DNA of 64,000 bases from an uncultured Clostridia bacterium (GTDB lineage Bacteria > Bacillota > Clostridia > UBA1381). Of the stretch, positions 33,354 to 42,553 are shown one piece after another. Under the pieces are notes generated by a model. The model was not told where the DNA came from and made no database searches. It saw only the letters and a program-made list of their open reading frames with translations. The position numbers and the translations under genes are program-made. The stretch is taken from assembly GCA_934476675.1 (NCBI GenBank), contig CAKSOE010000002.1, forward strand, positions 92,625-156,624, in the 5' to 3' direction. Each line of letters starts with the position of its first letter. The first letter of the stretch is position 1.

Positions 33354-34616
33354 TTATTTTATTTTTCGACATTCAAGATAAAATCTTTTGTCCTGTGCGT
33401 TTCCCATCGAAAAAGTCTTTCTCGGAAGTGCGCCGTCCTTTATAACGGTTGTGAACAAGTCGTTCTTTTCCATTTTGTCAACCATAAAGCCTATTGTGTT
33501 TTCTGCTTGCGCAAGCGAGCGCACAACATCATCACCGTGAATATAGTCTATACGGCCGCCGTATTTTTCGAGATAATAGTCAAGAAATTTTTGCAGTGTT
33601 CCGACCGAAAGATTTGACGGCGCATTTTGCACATATATGCAGCCTTCTTTATCGCCGTATACAAAACGTATTTTCTGACCGCCGTTATCCTCATATGCCG
33701 CATCAGGGTAGTAATCGGTAAAAGCGTCCATGAGCGCTTTGGGGTCAATTTCAAATACCACACGCTGTATCGGTTCAAATTCAAGAGTTTCATCATGAAT
33801 ATTCATAAGCTCCACCAGGGCATAGCGTGCCGGATGATTTTTTGCGTCTTCATCTGTAAGCGTTTTCTTTATTTCCTCCCAGCATCTTTTTGCTGTGGCA
33901 AGGGAATGGTTTCCGTCACCTGCCGCTATCGATAAAATGCCTTTGCCGGCAACACCGAATTTTTTATCAAATTCTTCCTGGCTGTCAAACTGTTCCATGC
34001 TTTCGAGAACATTTTTTATGCTCACACTGTCAAGAAGATAGCCGCGGAGGTGTCCCGAATTTTGCATTAAATCAAAATCGTAGAGCTTTTTAAACTCTGC
34101 TTTTTTTGCCTTTAACGGCTCAACAACGGACTTTTTTCTGTCATCAATCAGCATAATTATGTGCGGCAGCTCAAGCGGAGCATTTATGCGTATTTTCTGT
34201 CTCGGCGGTATTCTTGAAAGAATTGTGCCCTCTGTGGCGCGTATTTTTGACTGTGAGCCTTTGTTGTAATCGTATTCCTCCAAATCAACCGTTCCGATTA
34301 CTCCGCAGCGTGTTTTTCCGTCCGACTGCGTTCTTTCAACGTATATCATCGAATTTTTGTATTCCTTTAAAATTCCGCCGCTTAAATATTTGTTCATGGC
34401 GGAATTTATATCGGCGATTCGTTTATCTCCGTCTCCGTCCTCTAAGTAAACCTCAGGAAAAATTATATTAAGTGCGGACGGCGCATCGCCGACATAGTTT
34501 TTCACTTCATTCCAGTATTCCGGTTCTGAAGTGAACTGATCGCAGGCAACCACTGCCCACTTTGAAAAATCAACATTTTGCGGCAGTAAAATATCTGCCG
34601 GATTAAATAACCCCAT
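33354..34616 (-). CDS. DUF1015 family protein
   Basis: 420-residue cytoplasmic protein of the widespread DUF1015 family. Its signatures are seen: N-terminal FNPADILLPQNVDFSKWAVV, CDQFTSEPEYWNEV, IRATEGTILSRIPPR and the central IAAGDGNHSLATAKRCWEEI (about residues 228-247), followed by HPARYALVELMNIHD. The function is not settled; the GDGNH motif suggests a catalytic or nucleotide-binding site. It starts 3 bp after ybaK stops, in an operon with ybaK and mutS2. Confidence 0.85.
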   Translation of the reverse strand: MGLFNPADILLPQNVDFSKWAVVACDQFTSEPEYWNEVKNYVGDAPSALNIIFPEVYLEDGDGDKRIADINSAMNKYLSGGILKEYKNSMIYVERTQSDGKTRCGVIGTVDLEEYDYNKGSQSKIRATEGTILSRIPPRQKIRINAPLELPHIIMLIDDRKKSVVEPLKAKKAEFKKLYDFDLMQNSGHLRGYLLDSVSIKNVLESMEQFDSQEEFDKKFGVAGKGILSIAAGDGNHSLATAKRCWEEIKKTLTDEDAKNHPARYALVELMNIHDETLEFEPIQRVVFEIDPKALMDAFTDYYPDAAYEDNGGQKIRFVYGDKEGCIYVQNAPSNLSVGTLQKFLDYYLEKYGGRIDYIHGDDVVRSLAQAENTIGFMVDKMEKNDLFTTVIKDGALPRKTFSMGNAQDKRFYLECRKIK

Positions 34617-34619
34617 TTT

Positions 34620-35114
34620 TTATCCCTCCGTTTTTATAATATCTTCAAAATGACATTCGGTAATCTTTTGTAAATCGTTGGGTGAAAGCAACACCGTACA
34701 GCCGCATATTCCGGCACTGACAGCGGCTTTTTCAAAGCTTTTTGCGGTGGCGTCAATGTATGTCGGATATTTCTTTTTCATTCCGATAGGCGAAACACCT
34801 CCGCGTATATATCCGGTCAGAGCCAAAAGCTCCTTTACGTGTATCATCTCAACCTTTTTATTTCCCGATACCTTTGCGATTTTCTTTAAATCCGCTTCGT
34901 TGCAGACGGGTATACATACGGTAATTATGCCTGTTTTGTCACCTCGCATAACAAGTGTTTTGAATGACTGTTCGGGTGGTATGCCGGTCTTTTCGGCAAT
35001 TTCTTCGCCGAAATTTTCGCCCACCTCGTCACATTCGTATTCTACCGTTTCATAATTGATTTTTGCAGCGCTCAAAAGGCGCAGAGCATTTGTAACAACT
35101 TTCTTTTTACTCAT
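34620..35114 (-). CDS. ybaK: YbaK/EbsC-family aminoacyl-tRNA deacylase
   Basis: 164-residue editing protein, expected to hydrolyse Cys-tRNA(Pro). The fold strings are TNALRLLSAAKINYETVEY, QSFKTLVMRGDKTGIITVCIPV with the catalytic Lys in SFKTLV, and LTGYIRGGVSPIGMKKKYPTYID, where GGVSPIG is diagnostic of the YbaK subgroup. It begins 1 bp after the mutS2 stop codon. The pairing with MutS2 may be only operonic convenience. Confidence 0.92.
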   Translation of the reverse strand: MSKKKVVTNALRLLSAAKINYETVEYECDEVGENFGEEIAEKTGIPPEQSFKTLVMRGDKTGIITVCIPVCNEADLKKIAKVSGNKKVEMIHVKELLALTGYIRGGVSPIGMKKKYPTYIDATAKSFEKAAVSAGICGCTVLLSPNDLQKITECHFEDIIKTEG

Positions 35115-35115
35115 A

Positions 35116-37512
35116 TCACTTTAATTCGCAAATCGTGACGCCGTCCTCGCCTTCGCCGTAGCGTCCGCTGCGGAAGGAGGCAACATATTTGTGCCTTTTC
35201 AGATTTGCCTGTATTGCCTTTCTTAATACTCCGGTTCCTTTGCCGTGAATTATGCTTACCGTTGAAACTCCGGCAAGATAGCAGTCGTCAAGGAACTTAT
35301 CGACATTATCCCACGCTTCTTCCGACATCTGACCGCGGACGTCGATTTCGGTAGAAACACTTTTTGTTTTTGAATCAAACGCACGTGTGGTTTTCACATA
35401 CTTTTCAGCAAGCTTTTTTGTCTGCGTATCTTCTACGCGGCGGAGGTTTGTAACGTGTACGTCCATTTTTATGATGCCTGCCTGTACTCTCACGTTCCCG
35501 TTTTTGTCGGGAACCTTTAAGACGGATGCCTCCTGATCCATATCAAGGATTTTAACCGTTTCGCCGACTTTCAGATTCTGCGGCGGATTGGAGAATGTTT
35601 TTTTTGGCTTTGCTGCGCGTTTCATTGCGCTGTCAATGGTATCTTCTTTGGATTTCAGCTTTTCACGTGCGGCTGCGGTCTTTTTGTCAAGACTTTTCGA
35701 GGCCGCGCCGCGGCTGCGCATTTGTTCGAGGTCTTTTATTATTGAATTAGCCTCGCCGCGTGCGTCCATGAGGATAATTTTTGCCTCACGGCGCGCTTCG
35801 TCAAGAATACGAGATTTGTTTTCTTTAAGCTTTATTCTGTCTTTTTCAAGTTCTCCGCGCAATGACGTAAGCTCACGTTTCATGCGCGCAGCTTCTTCCG
35901 CTTCGGAGCGTGCACGTATTCTGTTTTGTTCAAGCTCTGTTATTACATCTTCAAACTTGACGTCCTCATCGGAGAGAATTTCATTGGCTCTGTTTATAAT
36001 ACGCTCATCAAGTCCCAGACGGCGCGAAATGGCAAATGCGTTGGATTTACCCGGTACGCCTATAAGCAGCTTGTAGGTAGGGCGCAGGCTTGCCACGTCA
36101 AATTCGCATGAGGCATTTTCCACTCCGTCCGTTGAAAGCGCAAAAAGCTTTAATTCGCTGTAGTGCGTTGTTGAGACTGTCCGCACACCTCTTGTCCTCA
36201 AAAATTCAAGTACGGAAATGGCAAGCGCAGCGCCCTCGGTCGGATCTGTTCCTGCGCCGAGTTCATCGAATAAGACAAGAGAATTGTTATCGATATTTTC
36301 AAGAATGCTCACTATATTCACCATATGCGACGAAAACGTAGACAGACTCTGTTCAATTGACTGTTCATCGCCGATGTCGGCAAATATGCAGTCAAAGACC
36401 GCCGCTTCGCTGTTGTCGGCGGCGCTTATATGCAGTCCCGATGCTGCCATAAGCGAGAAAAGACCGATTGTTTTAAGCGTAACGGTTTTACCGCCAGTAT
36501 TCGGACCTGTGATAACGAGAGTATCGTAATCACCGCCGAGACGTATATCATTGGCGACAACTGCGTCTTTGTCAATGAGAGGATGACGTGCACGCTTGAA
36601 GTTAATTATACCTTTATCATTCAGCAGCGGTTCTGTACCGTTCATGTCAAGTGAAAGTCTGCCCTTGCAGAATATGAAGTCAAGCTGTGTAACGCATGAA
36701 TAATCCACAAATACGGTATGTGAGTTTTCTGCCGCAAGCGCTGAAAGCTCCATTAAAATACGCTCTATTTCAACCTCCTCGCGGTTTTTCAGGTCACGTA
36801 TTTCATTATTTGAATTGACAACGCTCATAGGCTCTATAAACATTGTAGCGCCGCTGGCGGAGGTATCGTGGACTATTCCCGGAACTTCGTTTTTGTATTC
36901 GCTTCTGACGGGGATTACATATCTGTCCGAACGCATTGTTACAAGCGGATCCTGCAAGAATTTTTTGTAATGGCTGCTGTGAATCATGTTATTTAAGGTA
37001 TCCTTGATTTTTGCGTTCAGATTTTTGATTTTTCGCCTTATTGCGCCAAGCTCCGAGGAGGCTTCGTCCGCAATTTCGTTTTCGGAAACTATGCAAAGAT
37101 TTATTCTGTCCTCAACTGCTTTTGCGGTTATTATGCTGTCTGCCATGCCGTGAAGCTTAACACATTCCGGTGAAGTTTCATTCAGATATGATTTCATTCG
37201 GCGCGCAATATATAAAAGACGCGAAATTGCCATAAGTTCCGAGGAATGCAGCATACCGCCCTGTTCCGCTCTCTTTACCGATTCCGTTACGGGCGGGGAG
37301 GAGAGTGTAACCGGAGGTGAGCCGAGTTTCAGCATTGTAATGACGGCTTCCGTTGTTTCGCGCTGTGCCGATTGGGCGCTTTCTATGTCCGTATAAGGCG
37401 AAAGCCCGCATATTTCCTCTTTTACCGCTTCACTTTCCGTATATGACGAAAGACGGTCAAGTATTTTATCAAATTCAAGTGTTTTATATGCTTTTTTACT
37501 TAAATCGTTCAT
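35116..37512 (-). CDS. mutS2: Endonuclease/ribosome-rescue ATPase MutS2
   Basis: 798 residues. It has N-terminal MutS-like core helices, an ABC-type ATPase with Walker A GPNTGGKT (about 334) and Walker B VLFDELGAGTDPTEGAAL, a long coiled coil rich in Arg/Glu/Ala (about 510-610), a KOW-like beta segment (KVGETVKILDMDQEASV) and a C-terminal Smr nuclease domain (DVRGQMSEEAWDNVDKFL, IIHGKGTGVLRKAI, FRSGRYGEGEDGVT). MutS2 suppresses homologous recombination in some bacteria and splits collided ribosomes in Bacillus. First gene of a minus-strand operon. Confidence 0.95.
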   Translation of the reverse strand: MNDLSKKAYKTLEFDKILDRLSSYTESEAVKEEICGLSPYTDIESAQSAQRETTEAVITMLKLGSPPVTLSSPPVTESVKRAEQGGMLHSSELMAISRLLYIARRMKSYLNETSPECVKLHGMADSIITAKAVEDRINLCIVSENEIADEASSELGAIRRKIKNLNAKIKDTLNNMIHSSHYKKFLQDPLVTMRSDRYVIPVRSEYKNEVPGIVHDTSASGATMFIEPMSVVNSNNEIRDLKNREEVEIERILMELSALAAENSHTVFVDYSCVTQLDFIFCKGRLSLDMNGTEPLLNDKGIINFKRARHPLIDKDAVVANDIRLGGDYDTLVITGPNTGGKTVTLKTIGLFSLMAASGLHISAADNSEAAVFDCIFADIGDEQSIEQSLSTFSSHMVNIVSILENIDNNSLVLFDELGAGTDPTEGAALAISVLEFLRTRGVRTVSTTHYSELKLFALSTDGVENASCEFDVASLRPTYKLLIGVPGKSNAFAISRRLGLDERIINRANEILSDEDVKFEDVITELEQNRIRARSEAEEAARMKRELTSLRGELEKDRIKLKENKSRILDEARREAKIILMDARGEANSIIKDLEQMRSRGAASKSLDKKTAAAREKLKSKEDTIDSAMKRAAKPKKTFSNPPQNLKVGETVKILDMDQEASVLKVPDKNGNVRVQAGIIKMDVHVTNLRRVEDTQTKKLAEKYVKTTRAFDSKTKSVSTEIDVRGQMSEEAWDNVDKFLDDCYLAGVSTVSIIHGKGTGVLRKAIQANLKRHKYVASFRSGRYGEGEDGVTICELK

Positions 37513-37543
37513 TGTGCCTTATCCTTTACATTATTCTTATACT

Positions 37544-37572
37544 ATTATAACAGTTATTTGCTGTAAAAACAA
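37544..37572 (-). promoter_or_regulatory. Promoter of mutS2-ybaK-DUF1015 operon
   Basis: TTGTTT, 17-bp spacer, TATAAT on the minus strand. Confidence 0.6.
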
Positions 37573-37683
37573 TTCCTTTTAAGAAATTTATTCACAAAAT
37601 ATTATAATACAGCATATAATACAACATAAATATTTAACTTTACATTGAATTTGTGCTGTTTCGGCGGCAGAATGGAGATTGCT

Positions 37684-37848
37684 ATGATTAACGTTTGCAT
37701 GAGCGGATGCGCAAGGGCGGCGGGACTGACAGCTATGGCGTTTTGCATGGGCGTTATTGCCGGATTGTTTTTCCCGATTGCCGTTGTGGCGGTTATAGAA
37801 ACAATTTTACTGATTTTATTCGGATACCTGTGTCTTTTTAAGTGGTAA
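37684..37848 (+). CDS. Small membrane protein upstream of spoVM
   Basis: 54-codon ORF with GGAG six bases before its ATG. The N terminus INVCMSGCARAAGLTA has two Cys, followed by a long hydrophobic region (about 16-50) containing GVIAGLFFPIAVVAVIETIL that forms one or two membrane helices. Family not recognised. It lies 78 bp ahead of the SpoVM-like gene on the same strand, so a link to sporulation is possible but unproven. A longer in-frame start at 37645 lacks a ribosome site. Confidence 0.55.
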   Translation: MINVCMSGCARAAGLTAMAFCMGVIAGLFFPIAVVAVIETILLILFGYLCLFKW

Positions 37849-37926
37849 CGGCTGCCGCCTTTCCGTAATGTTCGCAGCGGTAAAGCGGTTGCGGTGTGTG
37901 AATGCGGACAGAAAGGATACATAATA

Positions 37927-37995
37927 ATGAAAATTGTTGTTGTAAAAATGCCGAAATTTCTCAGAGGAATTACGAAAGCTATTTTTAAGATGTAA
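37927..37995 (+). CDS. spoVM: Stage V sporulation protein SpoVM
   Basis: 22-codon gene beginning MKIVVVKMPKFLRGITKAIF, preceded by AGAAAGGA. Bacillus SpoVM is 26 residues with the same layout: short hydrophobic N terminus, a Lys-(Leu/Met)-Pro-Lys-Phe-Leu-x-Gly-Ile core and an amphipathic helix. SpoVM recognises the convex surface of the forespore and anchors the SpoIVA coat base. The Pro9 turn and following basic amphipathic helix are kept; the C-terminal tail is four residues shorter. It shows the organism is, or descends from, a spore former. A terminator follows. Confidence 0.88.
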   Translation: MKIVVVKMPKFLRGITKAIFKM

Positions 37996-37997
37996 AT

Positions 37998-38047
37998 ACA
38001 AGCAAAACGCACCGTTCGGAGTACAACGAGCGGTGCATTTTGCTTGT
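37998..38047. terminator. Bidirectional terminator after spoVM
   Basis: ACAAGCAAAACGCACCG pairs with CGGTGCATTTTGCTTGT (one mismatch), loop about 16 bases, between spoVM and the convergent ATPase gene. Confidence 0.8.
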
Positions 38048-38051
38048 TCTG

Positions 38052-38966
38052 TTATATATCGAGCATATCAAGAATTTTTCTTTCCGTTTTTTCATTTACA
38101 GAGTAATTAATATTTTCTTTTATGCGTTTTAAAAATTCAAGACCCTCCGATACCTTTGCGGAATATGCTTTTGAAATTCCCAAAAGCTGTGCGGCATATT
38201 TTTCATCGGTACCGCAAAGACCTGATTCGATGTAAAAGTCGAGAATTTCGTCTTTTTCGCTTGCCGGAAATTTTTCATGCGGAGCGGTGGAGTCAAACAC
38301 ACATACGGATAATTCCCGTATCACGACCATATCAAGACTGTTCGGATCAAAGCTGCAATAATATATTTCCGTATCAAAACCACGTTCGTTTGCGGAACGC
38401 CAAAGGTTTTTCATAAAGGTTGATTTTCCCGTCCCGGGTCTGCCTTTTATAAAATATCGTTTATCCAAATCCTCTGTAAGGTTATCTATAAAATTTATCG
38501 GTTTTTCGGGAGTGGACGCGCCGAAAAACCGTTTGACGCAGCTGCCGCTGCCATGCCCAGTATTATTACCGAGGATTTCCGAAATAACCTTGTTGCCAAA
38601 GGCGTTTAATCTGTCAAAGTCGATGTTGTCAAGGTAAATTTTTTCCCAGTCATCATGAATTTTTTTCGCTTCGCCGTAAGCTGTGTAAAGTCCGGCATGA
38701 TCTTTGTCGGTGCGAGGGCCTGTTTTTAAACGCTCGTAAAAAACGCCGGTACCTCCGGCAATGCAGCCTTCAAGCAGTTCGGAGTTCATCGGGTTTAAAA
38801 TAAGTTCCCCGGCGTTATTTTTCAGTGCAAACTGTTTGATTATACCGGACGCGGCGCCCTCCGAAACGCCGGAAACAATATAAACGCGCTCAAGCTGCTG
38901 TGCTGTTTCATCATAAAAGCTTACATAGCCGCCGGAGGTATTAGCCGACAAAAAATATTTTTTCAT
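38052..38966 (-). CDS. P-loop ATPase with a second, degenerate P-loop half (PRK06851-like)
   Basis: 304 residues. The second half has a clear Walker A, IKGRPGTGKSTFMKNL (about 174-189). The first half starts FLSANTSGGYVSFYDETAQQ and has VYIVSGVSEGAASGIIKQF where the tandem-duplicated family normally shows a P-loop, so the first site seems to have lost its Lys/Ser. The family is known from Firmicutes with no assigned function. The protein is shorter than the usual 360 or so. AAGGAG precedes the start. Confidence 0.65.
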   Translation of the reverse strand: MKKYFLSANTSGGYVSFYDETAQQLERVYIVSGVSEGAASGIIKQFALKNNAGELILNPMNSELLEGCIAGGTGVFYERLKTGPRTDKDHAGLYTAYGEAKKIHDDWEKIYLDNIDFDRLNAFGNKVISEILGNNTGHGSGSCVKRFFGASTPEKPINFIDNLTEDLDKRYFIKGRPGTGKSTFMKNLWRSANERGFDTEIYYCSFDPNSLDMVVIRELSVCVFDSTAPHEKFPASEKDEILDFYIESGLCGTDEKYAAQLLGISKAYSAKVSEGLEFLKRIKENINYSVNEKTERKILDMLDI

Positions 38967-39024
38967 AGTATACCGCTCCTTTTAAGATATTTTATACTTA
39001 AGAATATGAGAGGTACAAGCCTTT

Positions 39025-40707
39025 TTATTCATAAGAAACAGGAACTTCATTTTCGCCTCTATATACGGGTACGTCAAAGGTAACATCGGCATAAGGCAAA
39101 GAGCTGAACATTGCATATATTATTTTGGATTGTTTTGCGGCCCATGCAATATCGGTAGCGTATTGATGCACACCGGGATTAGCCGGATTCCAGCGCATTT
39201 TATAAAGCGTATTTTGCTTGGATGATGCGTTAATATAATTTTCGCTTATCCATTTTGCACCGCCGTATATTGCCTTGTCAATATCAGTCCAGCCTTGCTC
39301 ATAGGCATATTTTGCACCTTCGTTTACGGGGTCTTTGTCATATGCGCCTATGCCGAACAGATTATATACCACTGTGCCGTTAAAATCAATTCCGCGCGCA
39401 AGCTCCGATGCGCCGTTTCCGGATTCGAGAGCCGCATGAACTGCAAGATATATTTCGCTGATGCTGTTCTGCTTTGCGGCGGCGAGAATAATGCTGCCTT
39501 TGCCGGAAAGCACTCCTTTGTTGCTCAGATAGGCATTAAGAGCAGTTTCCGATATTCCGTTCGTTCGGTCAAGCAGCGCAAACTGATATTTTTCACTTCC
39601 CGAACTGAAATTCGCAGGATTAATATAATTTCTCACGTCACTTTCCGAGGCGGGGGAAGAAAAGGTTGTAAATATCACGGGGGATTTTGTAAGCTGTGTA
39701 CGTATTGCGGAATCAAGCGTATGCTTATATTGCGAATAAACCACAGGCATTGAAAGTTTTGCTATACGTTCGCTTATGGGTTCGGATATGACCTTAAATT
39801 CAAACGGATTACCGTCGTCGGGAACTATATTAATCGTAAAGGTATCTTCGGCGCCGTTTGAGGCGGTTGCCGTAATCATAGCGTTTCCCTCTGAAACTCC
39901 GTGCAAATTGCCGTTTTCATCGACTGTGACAACGGACGAATCGCTTGAAGCCCATGACATAGCCTTATTTCGTGCATTTTGAGGATATATGTAAGAGGTT
40001 AACTGATAGTCGCCGTTAATCCTCAGCGCCTCGATTGCATTTTCAATAAATATGGCTCTTACCGGAATATCATATATCGTTACACGAGCGGTACAGTCGG
40101 CTTTAAATCCGCCGTCATTTGTTACGGCGGTGATTTTTGCCGTTCCGACACCGACAGGGGTTATTGTTCCGTTTTCGTCTACCGATGCGATTGAAGTGTC
40201 GGAGCTTTGCCATTTTACGCTTTTGTCGCTTGCGTCAGAGGGAGATATAACCGCACTGATTTTATGCGGTACAGGGCGGTCGGCATAAAAAGTGAGGTCT
40301 TTTTCGGAAAGAGCCACACCCGAAACACCGCGAATAACTTCAACTGGAATTTCAACCGATATATCGTCGGAACTGATTGTCACGACAGCGCTGCCGGCTT
40401 TGTTTTCGGCAGTAATGTTTCCGTTTTCATCAACCTTTATTGTGCTCTCGTCCGAAGAAGAATATGTAAGCGGTGTTTTGCGTGAGCCTATCGGCATTGC
40501 ATATGCTCCGAGGTTCATGCTCATATCGTCCGAGTCGAGGTGAAAGCGCGGCCGGCTGTTTTGTACATATATTTTTTCACACTCAACATTATACCAGCCC
40601 GTCAAATGTGCCATGTAGGGGGCGCCGGCAAGCATATCGCTTTCGGCGTGAGCCGCAGCGGCACAGAAAAAAAGAATCAATATAACTGCAAGTAAAAGTT
40701 TTCTCAT
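39025..40707 (-). CDS. Secreted Ig-like (BIG_2) / N-acetylglucosaminidase protein
   Basis: 560 residues from the ATG at 40707. A signal peptide (MRKLLLAVILILFFCAAAAHA) precedes a short domain and three bacterial Ig-like group 2 repeats (about 65-310), each ending in the typical SSDxSxxxVDENGxIT and GxAxIT pattern. The C-terminal part (about 330-550) holds a glucosaminidase domain: IYLAVHAALESGNGASELARG with the catalytic Glu, VVYNLFGIGAYDKDPV and GAKWISENYI. It likely trims peptidoglycan between glucosamine and muramic acid. Nothing indicates wall anchoring other than the Ig repeats. Confidence 0.9.
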   Translation of the reverse strand: MRKLLLAVILILFFCAAAAHAESDMLAGAPYMAHLTGWYNVECEKIYVQNSRPRFHLDSDDMSMNLGAYAMPIGSRKTPLTYSSSDESTIKVDENGNITAENKAGSAVVTISSDDISVEIPVEVIRGVSGVALSEKDLTFYADRPVPHKISAVISPSDASDKSVKWQSSDTSIASVDENGTITPVGVGTAKITAVTNDGGFKADCTARVTIYDIPVRAIFIENAIEALRINGDYQLTSYIYPQNARNKAMSWASSDSSVVTVDENGNLHGVSEGNAMITATASNGAEDTFTINIVPDDGNPFEFKVISEPISERIAKLSMPVVYSQYKHTLDSAIRTQLTKSPVIFTTFSSPASESDVRNYINPANFSSGSEKYQFALLDRTNGISETALNAYLSNKGVLSGKGSIILAAAKQNSISEIYLAVHAALESGNGASELARGIDFNGTVVYNLFGIGAYDKDPVNEGAKYAYEQGWTDIDKAIYGGAKWISENYINASSKQNTLYKMRWNPANPGVHQYATDIAWAAKQSKIIYAMFSSLPYADVTFDVPVYRGENEVPVSYE

Positions 40708-40834
40708 ATAGATCATTGCCTTTCTGTATATTATTTTATAAAAATAAAGGCATTTTGTCAATAATAAAGGGCAAATTTGTCACAATAAAATTGCAGATAA
40801 AAAATCCGCTCCGGCTTAATGCGGAGCGGGAAAT

Positions 40835-41824
40835 TTAAAATTCCAATGAGCTTCCTCCCGTAAATTCGCGGATTAAGGAATGGTTTGGGGTAAGTTCACG
40901 GTCAATAGGTCTGAACGCATTTACAAGAGCTTCAAGTTCTCTGATTTTATCGATGTATAAATCGTTTTCGGGTACTTCGGCAAAAATATTGTTCAGATAC
41001 TTCCTGTAAACGGCAAATTCGTAGAGCAGGGAGGAATTGAAGATTATATCAGCAGTATCGGTATATGGGAAGATGTATTTTTCCGAACCCTTTTCTTCGT
41101 TTACCCATAAGCTGAAAGTGTACGAATAGCTTGAATTGCGGAAATAAAAATCTCTTATGATGCGCCGTATAAGTCTTGTTGTGCGTGACTTTATTCGCGA
41201 GCCGTCGTCGTAACTCAGAGCGGTGAGCGCGGAACAGTATATTTTGTATTTGTTATTGTCGCTTATACTGACTGCAAATTTGGGATTTAAGGCATGAAGC
41301 CCCTCGGCAATAATTACTTCATCGTCATGAAGCTTTAAAAGCCTGTGTTCGGGTATTCGCTGCGATTTATCGAAGTCAAATTTCGGCACCGCAACGGTTT
41401 CGCCGTTGATGAGTCTTGAAACGTTATCGTTAAAGCAGCTGTAATCGATAGCTTCGGGGGATTCAAAATCAGGTTTTCCGTCATCGCCCAATTCTATATC
41501 CTTGGTGTCTTTATAGTAATCATCAAGAGAAATAGGGACGCCGTGAATACCGAGAACTTTCAGATGCAGCTGAAGTCTGCGTGCAAACGAGGTTTTTCCG
41601 GAGGAGGACGGACCGCTTATAAGAATTATTTTTTTGTGTGAAATATGTTCCTTTATTTTTAGGGCAATTTCGGAAATGTTTTGTGACTGCCATGCCTCAC
41701 TTATGTTTATCAGCTGATTTTCCTTGCCGCTGTCAACGGCGTTGTTTATATCCGATATATGTGAAATTCCGAGTTTAAGGCACCAGCCTTTGTATTTTTC
41801 AAGACAAATATCAATTCCCGACAT
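40835..41824 (-). CDS. Uridine kinase-like nucleoside kinase, short form
   Basis: 329 residues from the ATG at 41824 (AGGAG nine bases ahead). The kinase domain has Walker A ISGPSSSGKTSFARRL (about 70), VPISLDDYYKD, the PDFESPEAID string and IAEGLHALNP, all matching the phosphoribulokinase/uridine kinase family. The close Firmicute relatives are about 550 residues with an N-terminal TGS and threonyl-tRNA-synthetase-like region; here that part is missing and only a 50-residue lead-in including NISEAWQSQNISEIALKI remains. It probably phosphorylates uridine or cytidine. Confidence 0.82.
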   Translation of the reverse strand: MSGIDICLEKYKGWCLKLGISHISDINNAVDSGKENQLINISEAWQSQNISEIALKIKEHISHKKIILISGPSSSGKTSFARRLQLHLKVLGIHGVPISLDDYYKDTKDIELGDDGKPDFESPEAIDYSCFNDNVSRLINGETVAVPKFDFDKSQRIPEHRLLKLHDDEVIIAEGLHALNPKFAVSISDNNKYKIYCSALTALSYDDGSRIKSRTTRLIRRIIRDFYFRNSSYSYTFSLWVNEEKGSEKYIFPYTDTADIIFNSSLLYEFAVYRKYLNNIFAEVPENDLYIDKIRELEALVNAFRPIDRELTPNHSLIREFTGGSSLEF

Positions 41825-41857
41825 AAAAAACAACTCCTTTATGCTATAATATTATAT

Positions 41858-41886
41858 AGTATATCACAAATGGAAAAAGTATTCAA
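41858..41886 (-). promoter_or_regulatory. Promoter of the nucleoside kinase gene
   Basis: TTGAAT, 17-bp spacer, TATACT on the minus strand. Confidence 0.6.
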
Positions 41887-41925
41887 TAATAAAAATGACA
41901 AAAATATTACATAAAGATAAATTGC

Positions 41926-41954
41926 TTGACTAACACAGAAAAAAGATATATAAT
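41926..41954 (+). promoter_or_regulatory. Promoter of the HD-domain gene
   Basis: TTGACT, 17-bp spacer, TATAAT. The -35 box contains the TTG that would be the first start codon of the open frame, which rules out that start. Confidence 0.8.
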
Positions 41955-41994
41955 TAACGTATGTGTAAGCCTACAAATAAGGAGATGCGGAAAT

Positions 41995-42516
41995 TTGAAC
42001 AGAGTGTTTGAAAGTGTAAAACAGGCGCGTGTCAAGTCAAGAATAGATATGACGCTGCATTACATTCAGCATGGTGATACATCATGTCTATTGCATATGA
42101 TTGCGGTGGCGTATTACAGTGCAAAAATTGCCGATATGCTCAGACTTGATAAAAGAAAAAGAAAAAGCCTGATTATAGGTGCGCTGTTGCATGATTATTT
42201 TTTGTACGATTGGCATAAGGAAAGAAAAGGCAAGCATATTCACGGTTTTACGCATCCTGCCGAAGCTTTGAAAAATGCGAGTGAGGATTTTGAATTAAAC
42301 GCTGTTGAGGCGGATATAATCAGAAAGCATATGTTTCCGCTGACTGTAATTCCGCCGAGATATATTGAAAGCTGGATTGTGTGTTTTGTCGATAAGGCGT
42401 GTTCGCTGTACGAGACCTTTGCAACAGGCACATATCCCGAATTCAGAAAATTTATAAGAGAAGAATACAAGGAAGACATATACAAAGGAGATGCAGCGCT
42501 GCAGGATAAGCATTAA
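41995..42516 (+). CDS. HD-domain phosphohydrolase
   Basis: 173 residues, starting at a TTG that follows AAGGAG by about ten bases. HD-domain metal ligands are visible: SCLLHMIAVAYYSAKIAD, IGALLHDYFLYDWH (His-Asp pair about residue 65), HIHGFTHPAEAL and IIRKHMFPL. Such small HD proteins hydrolyse phosphomonoesters or nucleotides; the substrate is unknown. It is followed 37 bp later by a PF06541 membrane protein on the same strand, a pair often adjacent in Clostridia. Confidence 0.85.
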   Translation: MNRVFESVKQARVKSRIDMTLHYIQHGDTSCLLHMIAVAYYSAKIADMLRLDKRKRKSLIIGALLHDYFLYDWHKERKGKHIHGFTHPAEALKNASEDFELNAVEADIIRKHMFPLTVIPPRYIESWIVCFVDKACSLYETFATGTYPEFRKFIREEYKEDIYKGDAALQDKH

Positions 42517-42553
42517 AGCTTTTCGGCGCGCATGGAAAGGTGTGTTATAATTT

